NCBI GenBank assembly: GCA_039190895.1
Contig: JBCCXY010000004.1
Span: forward strand, 1-64,000
DNA: 64,000 bases
Source: Ovoidimarina sp039190895
GTDB taxonomy: Bacteria; Pseudomonadota; Alphaproteobacteria; Rhodobacterales; Rhodobacteraceae
Reading direction: 5' to 3'
In this document: one piece after another, positions 25,773-34,319 of the stretch
How the letters are laid out: each line of letters opens with the position of its first letter
How positions within the stretch are numbered: the stretch's first letter is position 1
Notes under the pieces: model-generated
Seen by the model: the letters and a program-made list of their open reading frames with translations, nothing else
Told to the model about the DNA's origin: nothing
Database searches by the model: none
Program-made: the position numbers and the translations under genes

Positions 25773-26579
25773 TCAGTGTGCCGGGGTCGTTACGGCATCC
25801 ACCAGCGTACGGCCCCCGTCGACGGTCAGGATCTGCCCGGTCATGAACGCGGACGCGTCCGAGGCAAGGAATTGCGCGACATCGGCGAGTTCGTTGGCGC
25901 TCGCGATGCGGCTTAGTGGCGTGTGTTCGATGATGGCGTCGCGGATGGTGTCATCCTCCTTCAGCGCGCCTTGCAGGGACGCGCTCATCACGCTGCCGAA
26001 CGCGACCGCGTTGACCCGGATACGCTTGGGGGCGAGCGCCAACGCCAGCGATTTGGTCAACTGATCCAGCGCGGCGGAGCTGACGGAATAGGCCAGCAAC
26101 TCCGGCTGCGTGCGCTGCGCTGCGATGGAGGACAGGTTGATGATCGACCCGACCGGGCCTGTCGTCAGTTCCTGCGCATCGGCTTGCTTGATCATCCGCT
26201 TGGCGAACAACTGGCTCAGCCGCAGCGACGTGATCAGGTTCTGATTCAAAAGCGTGTTCACCGCGTCATCGTCCGGGTTCAGCGGATCGGACGCGATCAT
26301 CTGGCGGCTGGCGTTCACGAGGATATCCACCCGGTCAAACGCGTCGATCGTGGCCGACAGAAGGTTCGCAATCGCCAGCTTCTGGCGCACATCGCCCACG
26401 AACATCCGCGCATTGCCGTCCTCGGCGATATCGCCAAGTTCTTCGGTCAACCGCTCTTCATCCATGTCGGCAAAGACGACGTTCGCCCCGCTATCCGCGA
26501 AATGCCGCGCGATGGCGAGCCCAACCCCATTCGCCGCGCCGGTGACGACGGCGGTCTTGCCCGCGATGGAAAAGCTCAT
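25773..26579 (-). CDS. SDR-fold protein with a degenerate active site
   Basis: 268 residues. It keeps the dinucleotide motif TGAANGVGLAIA (about 13-24) and Ser in NLSSIAA (about 150-151), but the catalytic Lys of YxxxK is Ser (YSVSS, Y164 and S168) and NNAG is NASR (89-92). The nucleotides encoding these positions are clear, so this is not a frame problem. It ends with the normal SDR tail TGQILTVDGGRTL. It starts 4 nt after the stop of the rsmC-like gene, so the two are one operon. Either it has altered chemistry or it works as a binding or structural protein. It does not belong to the polyol locus by strand. Confidence 0.85.
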   Translation of the reverse strand: MSFSIAGKTAVVTGAANGVGLAIARHFADSGANVVFADMDEERLTEELGDIAEDGNARMFVGDVRQKLAIANLLSATIDAFDRVDILVNASRQMIASDPLNPDDDAVNTLLNQNLITSLRLSQLFAKRMIKQADAQELTTGPVGSIINLSSIAAQRTQPELLAYSVSSAALDQLTKSLALALAPKRIRVNAVAFGSVMSASLQGALKEDDTIRDAIIEHTPLSRIASANELADVAQFLASDASAFMTGQILTVDGGRTLVDAVTTPAH

Positions 26580-26583
26580 GTGA

Positions 26584-27552
26584 TCAGACCTTTGGCTGCC
26601 TCGGTCGACTGGCGCGAAACACCTTGTACGAACGGTCCCCCCCGAGGCCTGTCAGATCCCGAAAAGAGCTCTCAAGATGCGGTTCGTAGGGAAGATGGCG
26701 GTTCGCGACAAGGAAAAGCTGGCCCTTTGGCTGCAACAGCTCTGCCGCGCGTTGGATAAAAGCGACGCCTAAACCGGGGTCCCCTTTCCGGCCTTCATGG
26801 AACGGTGGGTTCATCAAAACAGTGTCTATTCCGCCTGTTTTTCCCCATTTTCGCGCGTCGGCCCAATGAAACTCCGCCCGGGCGTCACGGACATTGAGCC
26901 GCGCACAATCCAGTGCGCGCTTCTCCGCCTCAACCAGATGCAGGGCTGTCGCTGTCTCCCGCGACAGAATCGCCTGCGCGAGGTATCCCCAACCCGCCCC
27001 AAGGTCCGCCACCACAGGACCAAGCTTCGGCGGCAGGTGTTCGGCCAGCAGGCGAGAGCCGGGGTCCGGGCCATCGGCAGAGAACACGCCAGGCTGCGTC
27101 CAGAACCTGTCGGTCCGGGTCGGACCGGGATCTGCCCAGTCGGCGACATCCGCGCCCGGACCAATGACCGCGAGCTTGCCGTGGGCCTTTGACAGCACAT
27201 GCGGCACCTCGGCCCGTGATTTGAGGTCTTTCAGCAGGCTCTCAATCCCGTCGGTCTTCTGCCCGTCAATGACCACCAGCCCGTTCGTCGCGCGAACGGC
27301 ATCCGCAACCCGCGCCCGTGCAGCGGCCTTTGAGCGGGGGAGGAACACCAGCGCCAAAGCCCCATCCGTCGGCTCGGTCGCCACTGTCACGCCCCGAGAG
27401 GCCCAAACGTCGTAGTCGGGACGGAAGGTCTGAATGACGGTCAGGTCAGGGAACGGCGACAGATCGGTGTTGCCCGCGGCGCCAAACGCAACAGTCGGCA
27501 CGGTTGGATCGACAGCGCCGGCGTCGATGGCGAGCGAGAGGCGAATGGACAT
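26584..27552 (-). CDS. RsmC-like class I SAM-dependent rRNA guanine-N2 methyltransferase
   Basis: 322 residues. The second half is a Rossmann methyltransferase: motif I VADLGAGWGYLAQAIL, motif IV VLMNPPFHEG (the N-P-P-F form used by base N-methyltransferases), then LQPKGQLFLVANRHLPYE. The first half is the degenerate methyltransferase-like domain found in RsmC. RsmC methylates G1207 of 16S rRNA. The two-domain layout and NPPFHEG make this the best call; the exact target is inferred. Confidence 0.86.
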   Translation of the reverse strand: MSIRLSLAIDAGAVDPTVPTVAFGAAGNTDLSPFPDLTVIQTFRPDYDVWASRGVTVATEPTDGALALVFLPRSKAAARARVADAVRATNGLVVIDGQKTDGIESLLKDLKSRAEVPHVLSKAHGKLAVIGPGADVADWADPGPTRTDRFWTQPGVFSADGPDPGSRLLAEHLPPKLGPVVADLGAGWGYLAQAILSRETATALHLVEAEKRALDCARLNVRDARAEFHWADARKWGKTGGIDTVLMNPPFHEGRKGDPGLGVAFIQRAAELLQPKGQLFLVANRHLPYEPHLESSFRDLTGLGGDRSYKVFRASRPRQPKV

Positions 27553-27576
27553 GGGCGGAGTGGCGGCCTGACGCGC

Positions 27577-27900
27577 CTACTCCTTCTCCATCGTGCATTG
27601 GAGGGGGTGTTGATGGCGGCGGGCGAAATCCATCACCTGGCTGACCTTCGTTTCGGCAACCTCGTGGCTGAAGACCCCCACCACGGCAACGCCCTTCTTG
27701 TGCACCGTCAGCATCAGTTCAAACGACTGCGCGTGGGTCATGCCAAAGAACCGTTCCAGCACATGCACAACGAATTCCATCGGCGTGAAGTCATCGTTCA
27801 GCAGCATCACCTTATACAGCGGCGGCCGCTGAGTCTTGGTGCGCGTCTCAAGCAGAACACCGGTATCACCATCCTTGGAGGGTTTTTCGGGGTCAGCCAT
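27577..27900 (-). CDS. clpS: ATP-dependent Clp protease adaptor ClpS
   Basis: 107 residues from ATG at 27900; an in-frame GTG at 27924 would add eight residues, and neither has a clear ribosome site. The core PPLYKVMLLNDDFTPMEFVVHVL is the ClpS signature with the N-degron pocket Asn-Asp and Met, and VAETKVSQVMDFARRHQHPLQC is the conserved second half. It delivers N-end-rule substrates to ClpAP. clpA is not in the window. The divergent HAD gene begins about 98 nt away. Confidence 0.94.
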   Translation of the reverse strand: MADPEKPSKDGDTGVLLETRTKTQRPPLYKVMLLNDDFTPMEFVVHVLERFFGMTHAQSFELMLTVHKKGVAVVGVFSHEVAETKVSQVMDFARRHQHPLQCTMEKE

Positions 27901-27997
27901 CAAAATGAAATCGAACGAGGTCACGTAGCGCTGTCACTCTTGGGTCCGGGATGGGAATATAGCCACTAAGGGCTGTGTGAAAAGGGGGAACCTCCGG

Positions 27998-28711
27998 ATG
28001 GCGACGAAGAATCACACCGGATTGAAGACAATCGGCTTCGATGCGGATGATACGCTGTGGCACAACGAACGGTTCTATCGCCTCACGCAAGAGCGGTTCG
28101 CGTCGCTTCTCGCCGACTATGCAGAGCCTGATCATCTCGACGACCGGTTGTTCGAGGCCGAGAAGGCGAATATCGGGCGCTACGGCTACGGCATCAAAGG
28201 CTTCACGCTGTCGATGATCGAGACGGCCATCGACGTGACCGACGGCAAAGTGCCCGCCTCGGTGATCCGCGAGTTGATCGCAGCAGGGCAGGACATGCTG
28301 GCCCACCCGATTGAGCTGTTGCCCCATGTGGGCGAAACAGTGCGGGCGCTGTCGTCGGACTTTACCCTGGTGCTGATCACCAAGGGCGATCTTCTGGATC
28401 AGGAGCGCAAGCTGGCGCAATCCGGGCTGGGCGATTTCTTCCACGGGGTCGAGATCGTCAGTGAAAAGACCCCCGACACCTATGTGCACGCCTTCGGCCG
28501 CCATGGCACGGGGGCCGAAAGCGCGCTGATGATCGGGAACTCCATGCGCTCTGACGTGGTGCCCGCGCTGGAGGCCGGGGCCTGGGCCGCGCATGTACCG
28601 CATGAACTGGCATGGGCGCTAGAGCATGCCGAGACGCCAAGCGCCCATCCACGGTTTCGAAAGGTTAACGACCTGGGCGAAATTCCGCGCCTGGTGGCGT
28701 CGCTGGAGTAG
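27998..28711 (+). CDS. HAD-superfamily hydrolase
   Basis: 237 residues. Start ATG 27998 with AAGGGGG about 9 nt upstream. Motif I GFDADDTLWHNE has both catalytic Asp residues, motif II is LITKGD (Thr), motif III Lys is in VSEKTPDTY and motif IV is MIGNSMRSDVVPAL. The DADDTLWHNE form is frequent in a HAD group related to haloacid dehalogenase/phosphoglycolate phosphatase. Substrate unknown. It stands alone, divergent from clpS. Confidence 0.88.
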   Translation: MATKNHTGLKTIGFDADDTLWHNERFYRLTQERFASLLADYAEPDHLDDRLFEAEKANIGRYGYGIKGFTLSMIETAIDVTDGKVPASVIRELIAAGQDMLAHPIELLPHVGETVRALSSDFTLVLITKGDLLDQERKLAQSGLGDFFHGVEIVSEKTPDTYVHAFGRHGTGAESALMIGNSMRSDVVPALEAGAWAAHVPHELAWALEHAETPSAHPRFRKVNDLGEIPRLVASLE

Positions 28712-28886
28712 GCGTTATCTCGTGTCTCAAGGTTTTTTCGACGCAACATCCAGTAGTTGCGCGCTGGCCACGCACAAGCAGCATTAAATTAAGGTCTTTT
28801 TGGGTGTTTCCGGCTATGTTACTTTCGTCACAGTGAGCCGGACCGGGCGACAGACCTGGCGGGCCGAGGCAGAAAAGGGCAGCGTC

Positions 28887-30278
28887 GTGGTACGAACGCA
28901 GGGACTGGCAGCCCTCAAAGGGCTGGTACTATTCGTTATTTTCATTCTTTCTTCGACCGTTGTGATCGCCGCGCCTTACGCGGCGATGGTCATGGATGCG
29001 CGCACGGGTGAGGTGCTTCATTCGCGGAACGCGGACACGCGCCTGCATCCGGCATCGCTGACCAAGATGATGACGCTCTACATCGCGTTTCAGGCGGTCG
29101 AACGCGGCGAGATCTCGCTTGACGACCGGGTCACGATCTCGGCCAAGGCGGCGTCCGAGCCGCCGTCGAAGCTGGGGCTCAAGTCGGGGCAGCGGATCGC
29201 GCTGCGCTATCTGATCCGGGCGGCGGCGGTGAAGTCGGCGAACGACGCGGCGACAGCGATTGCCGAGGCCATCGAGGGCTCGGAAGCGGCATTTGCCCGG
29301 CGGATGAACCGGACGGCCAAGCAGATGGGCATGACGCGGACGACGTTCCGCAATGCGCATGGGTTGACCGAGACGGGGCACATGTCGACGGCGCGCGACA
29401 TGACGCTTCTGGGGCGGCGGGTGTTCTATGATTATCCGCAGTATTACAACATCTTCTCCCGCCAATCGACGCATGCGGGCATGCGCAGCGTGTCGAACAC
29501 GAACAACCGTTTGCTGAACGCATATCGCGGGGCGGACGGGATCAAGACGGGCTACACCCGCGCGGCTGGCTTCAACCTTGTGGCCTCGGCGGAGCGCGGG
29601 CAGGAACGGATCATCGCGACGGTCTTTGGCGGGCGGTCGACGGCCTCGCGGAACGCCCGGGTGGCAGAGCTGTTGGACATGGGCTTCAAACGCGCCCCAT
29701 CGCGGGTAACTGTGCGGCGCCCGGCCCCGTTGGGCTATGGCAACACGCGGACGGCGAAGGCCCCGGCGGTGCGCGCCGTGGCGACGAGCATCCGACCCAA
29801 CCCCAAGCCGGGCCCCGTCGCGCCACCTCAGCCGCTGACGGCGGAACTGCAGAAATCCATCGCCGCGACGGTCGCGCAGGCACAGAAACCCGTTGTCGAC
29901 CTCGACCAAAAGGCGGGGGCACTGGTGCAGTCGCTCGTGCCGCGCTCTCGGCCTGCTGCCGTGGACGTGTCGCGGGCGGTGGCCCCGGCCAACACCGTGC
30001 AGGCTGGAGAGCAGGTGGTAACGCGGCTCTCCACCTCTGGCGGGCGGCACTGGGGCATCACGGTCGGGCGCTATACCACGCGGCATCAGGCCGAAAGGGT
30101 GCTGTTGCAGACAGCCCTGCTGGAGCTTGGGACGCTCGACGAAGCGCTCCGCAAGGTGGTGGAGCGGCCCGGTGGGTTCGACGCGAACTTCGTCGGCATG
30201 TCGCAAGAACAGGCGGATGTCGCCTGCCGCCGGCTGGTCGCGCGGAACGTGGACTGTTCGGCCTTCGGCCCTGGGTGA
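28887..30278 (+). CDS. D-alanyl-D-alanine carboxypeptidase with C-terminal SPOR domain
   Basis: 463 residues from a GTG at 28887 that has an AGAAAAGGG site; upstream in-frame codons are not conserved and a hydrophobic signal segment follows this start (LVLFVIFILSSTVVIAAP). Penicillin-binding motifs: SLTK (S57-K60), SAN (117-119) and KTG (220-222), all correctly spaced. A proline-rich linker (about 270-370) leads to a C-terminal SPOR domain (about 384-463, GRHWGITVGRY). The enzyme trims the terminal D-Ala of peptidoglycan stem peptides in the periplasm; the SPOR domain binds denuded glycan at the septum. It is DacF/DacD-like and monocistronic. Confidence 0.92.
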   Translation: MVRTQGLAALKGLVLFVIFILSSTVVIAAPYAAMVMDARTGEVLHSRNADTRLHPASLTKMMTLYIAFQAVERGEISLDDRVTISAKAASEPPSKLGLKSGQRIALRYLIRAAAVKSANDAATAIAEAIEGSEAAFARRMNRTAKQMGMTRTTFRNAHGLTETGHMSTARDMTLLGRRVFYDYPQYYNIFSRQSTHAGMRSVSNTNNRLLNAYRGADGIKTGYTRAAGFNLVASAERGQERIIATVFGGRSTASRNARVAELLDMGFKRAPSRVTVRRPAPLGYGNTRTAKAPAVRAVATSIRPNPKPGPVAPPQPLTAELQKSIAATVAQAQKPVVDLDQKAGALVQSLVPRSRPAAVDVSRAVAPANTVQAGEQVVTRLSTSGGRHWGITVGRYTTRHQAERVLLQTALLELGTLDEALRKVVERPGGFDANFVGMSQEQADVACRRLVARNVDCSAFGPG

Positions 30279-30284
30279 GCGTGT

Positions 30285-30306
30285 GCCGGGCTGAAGCCCG
30301 GCCTAC
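30285..30306 (-). repeat. REP-like hairpin with GTAG foot (copy 3)
   Basis: 22 nt: 8-bp stem GCCGGGCT/AGCCCGGC around GA, then CTAC (GTAG on the minus strand). It begins 6 nt after the carboxypeptidase stop. Nearly identical to the copy at 30884-30905. Confidence 0.78.
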
Positions 30307-30428
30307 CCTTGCCGTGACGCTGGGGAATAGGAGCCTTGCGCTTGGCGCAGTGGTGCCGGCGCGCCTGTGACCCCATGTGACCCTCCAAGCGCAGATCTCT
30401 GCGATCACCCTGAATGGAGGTACACGCC

Positions 30429-30812
30429 ATGAGCACTCACATCATGCACACCGCCGGGCTGGGCGAGGTTTCTAAGGCCCTGCAGGCGCTGCACCAGCAG
30501 TTGCTGGGGTTCCAAGCCGATGCGGTTCGCTTCAGCGGCAGCCCGCTGCAATTGTTCGACCGGGCCACGAAAGACAGCGCGTTCGCGTGGCTGAAGCCGC
30601 TGCGTGAGGCCATTGTGGCGGTCGATGAGCGTCGGTCGGACGACGAGCCGATCACGGCGGCCGAGGCCGAAGCGCTCCGGGACCGTGTTCGCGGTTTGCT
30701 GGAGGCCGAGGCCGGTGCGTTCCGCGACGGTTTGAACGCCGCCTTTCAGGCGCGTCCGGAGGCGGTTGTGGCCTTGGGCTCGGCGCGGAAGTCGTTGAAC
30801 GATTTGGCGTGA
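30429..30812 (+). CDS. Hypothetical protein, 127 aa
   Basis: Start ATG 30429 with ATGGAGGT about 7 nt upstream. Begins MSTHIMHTAGLGEVSKALQA. Soluble and mainly alpha-helical, with no signal peptide and no motif I can name. Helical segments with hydrophobic periodicity are seen at about 10-35 and 75-110. It is flanked on both sides by REP-like hairpins, so it is probably its own transcription unit. I cannot assign a function. Confidence 0.7.
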   Translation: MSTHIMHTAGLGEVSKALQALHQQLLGFQADAVRFSGSPLQLFDRATKDSAFAWLKPLREAIVAVDERRSDDEPITAAEAEALRDRVRGLLEAEAGAFRDGLNAAFQARPEAVVALGSARKSLNDLA

Positions 30813-30813
30813 T

Positions 30814-30836
30814 GGTGCGCTAAAAGCGCATCCTAC
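30814..30836 (-). repeat. REP-like hairpin with GTAG foot (copy 4)
   Basis: Stem TGCGCT/AGCGCA extended by weaker pairs, then CTAC at 30833-30836. It begins one base after the stop of the 127-aa gene. Its hairpin sequence is the same subtype as copy 1 at 4607-4630 in the opposite orientation. Confidence 0.65.
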
Positions 30837-30883
30837 GTGGGCCGGGGGATTTGCTTCCGGCCTTTCGTTTTTTGGACGCGAAC

Positions 30884-30905
30884 GCCGGGCTAAAGCCCGG
30901 CCTAC
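30884..30905 (-). repeat. REP-like hairpin with GTAG foot (copy 5)
   Basis: 22 nt: stem GCCGGGCT/AGCCCGGC around AA, then CTAC. It lies 7 nt from the stop of the convergent CBS-domain gene. It differs from copy 3 by one loop base. Confidence 0.78.
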
Positions 30906-30912
30906 GGCAGTT

Positions 30913-31434
30913 TCAACCGACGATGAGTTGTTTGAGTTGGAGGGCTTCGTGTTCCAGCTCGTTCAGGCGGTGGTTGATGACGTCGCCTATGGTCACCATG
31001 CCGATGACCTTGCTGCCCTCGACCACGGGCATGTGGCGGAAGCGGCCTTCGGACATGCGGCGCAGGACGTCGATCAGGCTATCTTGCAAACTGCAGGTGA
31101 CGACCTCTCGCGTCATGTTCTCGGCCACTGTCTGCGGCAGGGTTTGCCCCGGCGTCTCGGCCAGTTTCCGCACGATGTCGCGCTCGGACAGGATGCCGGC
31201 CAGCCCCCCGTCCGCGCCAAGCACCACCAGCGCGCCGATCCGCTTGTCGCGCAGCACCCCGACGGCGGAAGCAATCGTGTCGCTTTCGGTTATCGTGATG
31301 ATGTCACGGCCCTTGTTGCCCAGAACGTCCCCGATCGTTCCCACGTCCGCCTTGGTGTTCGTCGAGACCGACTGGCTTGAGCTGGAACGCTTGGCTTTGT
31401 CCCCGACCATTGGGGCCTGATACGATGTCGGCAT
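30913..31434 (-). CDS. CBS-domain pair protein
   Basis: 173 residues with GGGAGG 8 nt before the ATG. A Ser-rich N-terminal tail of about 30 residues is followed by two CBS motifs (about 33-90 and 100-165). Recognisable stretches are TIGDVLGNKGRDIITI, GILSERDIVRKLAE, VTCSLQDSLIDVLRRMSEGRFRHMP split over two strands, and IGMVTIGDVINHRL. CBS pairs bind adenosine nucleotides and regulate partner proteins. No partner is adjacent, so its role is undefined. Confidence 0.9.
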   Translation of the reverse strand: MPTSYQAPMVGDKAKRSSSSQSVSTNTKADVGTIGDVLGNKGRDIITITESDTIASAVGVLRDKRIGALVVLGADGGLAGILSERDIVRKLAETPGQTLPQTVAENMTREVVTCSLQDSLIDVLRRMSEGRFRHMPVVEGSKVIGMVTIGDVINHRLNELEHEALQLKQLIVG

Positions 31435-31596
31435 AAGTGAACCTCCCTTTCGTTCACCGTTATGGCTGAGAGCAGGTTAACAAAACTGTGAATATTTGCG
31501 ATTGATTTCCTTTAAGGGCGCGAAAGGCGGCTGACCGCGACGTTTCATGGCAGGAATCGCGGACTCTTGGCGTGTATGCCCAACCAGGGGTTTGAG

Positions 31597-32385
31597 ATGG
31601 GAAACGTTCGTCTTCTTGTCCGCGCGGACGACGCGGGATCCAGTTGGTCTTCGAACATGGGATGTCTGCGCGCCTGCACCCATGGGATCGCGCGAAGCGT
31701 CGAGGTGATGGTGCCGTGTCCCTGGGTGGCACATGCGGCAACGATCTTGAACGCGCATCCCGAGATCGACGTGGGCATTCATCTGACGCTGACCAGCGAG
31801 TGGGACGCTGTGAAATGGCGCCCGCTGACCGCGGCGCCCAGCCTGACAGACGACGCCGGAAACTTCCTGCCGTTGGTCATGCAACGCGACGGCGACCCGC
31901 GGCGCAGTCTGGCCGAAGCGGATTGGTCGATTGATGAGATCGCCGCAGAGCTGAGGGCGCAGATCGCGCTGGGGGTGCGCATGTTTCAGGGCGTGTCGCA
32001 TATCAGTTCGCACATGGTCGCGCATTTCAAGGCGCTCGATCCCAGGATTGGCGACGTGATCACTGAGTTATGCGCAGAGTTCGGGCTGGCCGACGATGCC
32101 TTCGGGCATGGGCTGCCGAGGATTGAGGGGTACCCGAAGGTCCCACGGGATACCGCGGCGCGGACGTCTGCATTCATCCAGCAAATCGCCGATTTGCCCG
32201 AAGGCACCCATATCTTCATAGACCACCCGGCCGTGGACTCGGCAGAGCTTCGTGCCACGGGGCATGCCGGGTACGAGGATGTGGCGGCGGATCGGGTGAG
32301 TTGTTTGGAAACACTCACAAGCCCGGACCTCCAGCGACAGATCGAGCGGCTTGGGATCGAGCTGATCAGCTACAAGGACCTGTGA
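31597..32385 (+). CDS. ChbG/HpnK (YdjC) family carbohydrate deacetylase
   Basis: 262 residues. The start ATG 31597 has AGGGG 5-9 nt upstream; an ATG at 31576 lacks a site. The N-terminal LLVRADDAG gives the metal-binding Asp pair, DVGIHLTLTSEW the His, and SHISSHMVAH the further metal His. The family deacetylates N-acetylated sugars or hopanoid precursors, and is fused to or near glycan genes in other bacteria. Nothing nearby defines the substrate. Its stop is 3 nt from the convergent yejF stop. Confidence 0.87.
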   Translation: MGNVRLLVRADDAGSSWSSNMGCLRACTHGIARSVEVMVPCPWVAHAATILNAHPEIDVGIHLTLTSEWDAVKWRPLTAAPSLTDDAGNFLPLVMQRDGDPRRSLAEADWSIDEIAAELRAQIALGVRMFQGVSHISSHMVAHFKALDPRIGDVITELCAEFGLADDAFGHGLPRIEGYPKVPRDTAARTSAFIQQIADLPEGTHIFIDHPAVDSAELRATGHAGYEDVAADRVSCLETLTSPDLQRQIERLGIELISYKDL

Positions 32386-32388
32386 CGA

Positions 32389-33999
32389 TTACGCGACCTG
32401 ACCGGCGGGGTTGAGGGCGGCGGCCATGAGTTCTTTCGTATAGGGATGCTTCGGCGCGTCAAAAATCTCGGCGGTCGAAGCCGCTTCAACCACGTCGCCC
32501 TGCTGCATGACCATGACCTTGTGGCTGAGCGCGCGGACGACCTTCAGGTCGTGGCTGATGAAGATGTACGCCAGCCGGTTGTCCGCCTGCAGCTTGCGCA
32601 GAAGCTCCACGATCTGGACCTGAACGGTCATGTCGAGGGCCGATGTCGGCTCATCCAGCACCACCAGCCGGGGCCGCAGAATCATGGCACGGGCGATAGC
32701 GATGCGCTGGCGCTGGCCGCCAGAGAACTCGTGCGGGTAGCGGTGCATGGTGGCGGGGTCGAGGCCAACCTCCACCATGATCTCGGCCACCATCTCACTT
32801 TGCGACCGGCCCGCGTCGGTGCCGTGGATGGTGAGGCCTTCGGCGATGATCTCTACCACGCTCATGCGCGGCGACAGTGAGCCGTACGGGTCCTGAAACA
32901 CAATCTGCATATCGCGCCGCAGGGGGCGCATCTGGCGGTTGCGGAGGCCTTGGATGTCACGGCCAAGAAACACCACCGGCCCGTCGGACGAAATCAGCCG
33001 CATCACTGCGAGCGCGAGCGTCGTCTTGCCTGACCCGGATTCGCCGACGATCCCCACCGTCTCCCCGGCGCGGACTGAGAATGTGGCGGCGTTGACGGCC
33101 TTCACGAAGCCAACGGTGCGCTTCAGCAGTCCGGCCTGGATCGGGAACCAGATGCGCAGGTCCTGCGTCTCGGCCACGACCTCCGCGTCGGCGGGGACAG
33201 GGGCAGGTTCACCCGTCGCCTCGGCAGACAGCAGCTTTTGCGTGTAGGGGTGTTGCGGGTTGCCGAAGATTTCCCCTGTCGGACCGGCTTCAACGATCTC
33301 ACCATCCTTCATCACGCACACCCGGTCGGCGATCTGACGGACGATGGTCAGGTCGTGGGTGATGAACAGCATGGACATGCCGAGGTCGCGCTTAAGCTCC
33401 CCCAGCAGCGTCAGGATCTGCGCCTGAATGGTGACGTCGAGGGCAGTGGTCGGCTCATCGGCGATCAGCAACTCCGGACCATTGGCCAGTGCCATCGCGA
33501 TCATAACACGCTGCCGCTGCCCGCCCGATAACTGGTGCGGATAGGCGCCGAGGCGGCTTTCCGGGTTGTGGATGCCAACCTGGTTGAGCAGTTCAAGGAT
33601 CTTCGCCCGCGCCGCATCCCCGGTTAGGCCCTGGTGCAGCGTCAGGCTTTCGGCCAACTGTTTTTCCAGCGTGTGGAGGGGGTTCAGCGATGTCATCGGC
33701 TCTTGAAATATGAAGCTGACGTCGTTGCCGCGGACGGCGCGCAAGCGTGTCTCGGACGCGCGCACCATCTCTTCCCCGTTGTAGCGGACCGATCCGTCGA
33801 TTTGCGCGCTGTCGGGCAGGAGCGACACGGTGGACAGCGCGGTGACCGACTTGCCCGACCCGGATTCCCCCACCAGCGCGACCGTTTCGCCGCGCGCGAG
33901 GTCGAAGGACACCCCCTTGACGGCCTTGGACGTCTTGCCGTCTTGCCGGAAGGAGACGGTGAGGTCGCGGACCTCAAGGATGTTGTCTGTCGTCGTCAT
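32389..33999 (-). CDS. yejF: Peptide ABC transporter ATPase YejF (two fused nucleotide-binding domains)
   Basis: 536 residues. The start at 33999 is fixed by the ATGA overlap with the upstream small gene; a longer open stretch upstream is out of register with any conserved sequence. Domain 1 has Walker A GESGSGKS, signature LSGGQRQRVMIAMALAN and Walker B LLIADEPTTALD; domain 2 has GESGSGKTTLALAVM, FSGGQRQRIAIARAMI and LVVLDEPTSALD. Both halves end with the oligopeptide-type C-terminal extension. It powers import of peptides through YejB and YejE; in E. coli this system also takes up microcin C. Confidence 0.94.
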   Translation of the reverse strand: MTTTDNILEVRDLTVSFRQDGKTSKAVKGVSFDLARGETVALVGESGSGKSVTALSTVSLLPDSAQIDGSVRYNGEEMVRASETRLRAVRGNDVSFIFQEPMTSLNPLHTLEKQLAESLTLHQGLTGDAARAKILELLNQVGIHNPESRLGAYPHQLSGGQRQRVMIAMALANGPELLIADEPTTALDVTIQAQILTLLGELKRDLGMSMLFITHDLTIVRQIADRVCVMKDGEIVEAGPTGEIFGNPQHPYTQKLLSAEATGEPAPVPADAEVVAETQDLRIWFPIQAGLLKRTVGFVKAVNAATFSVRAGETVGIVGESGSGKTTLALAVMRLISSDGPVVFLGRDIQGLRNRQMRPLRRDMQIVFQDPYGSLSPRMSVVEIIAEGLTIHGTDAGRSQSEMVAEIMVEVGLDPATMHRYPHEFSGGQRQRIAIARAMILRPRLVVLDEPTSALDMTVQVQIVELLRKLQADNRLAYIFISHDLKVVRALSHKVMVMQQGDVVEAASTAEIFDAPKHPYTKELMAAALNPAGQVA

Positions 34000-34319
34000 C
34001 CGCTGTTCAGGAGCCATATCATGCCAGCGCTCCACACCGCGAAGACAATCACGGCGATCTGGAAGAAGCGGCTGGGGGTTCGGTTCATCAGTCTCAGCGC
34101 GAGCGCCCCGAAGGTGCCGAAGGTGGCGGGGCCCAGCGGGCCCAGCAGGGTGATCGCAGCATTGCGTATCATCGGGCCCGCGTCGGGCGTGTCGATGATC
34201 ATGTCGACGCCGAAGCGCCACGAGAACAGGGCGAGGCACATGGCGCAGACAGCAACGGCGAGGCGGTAAGCCATGCCGAGGGCGGATTTACGGGGCGGGG
34301 TGTTGGCGATGTCTGTCAT
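33996..34319 (-). CDS. Small membrane protein inside the yej operon
   Basis: 107 residues, start ATG 34319. Three predicted membrane segments: about 15-40, 48-70 and 85-104. The middle one is rich in Gly and Pro (LLGPLGPATFGTFGAL). The start overlaps the yejE stop by 4 nt and the stop overlaps the yejF start by 4 nt, so it is an integral part of the operon. I do not know a named family. It might assist assembly of the transporter or only travel with it. Confidence 0.75.
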   Translation of the reverse strand: MTDIANTPPRKSALGMAYRLAVAVCAMCLALFSWRFGVDMIIDTPDAGPMIRNAAITLLGPLGPATFGTFGALALRLMNRTPSRFFQIAVIVFAVWSAGMIWLLNSG

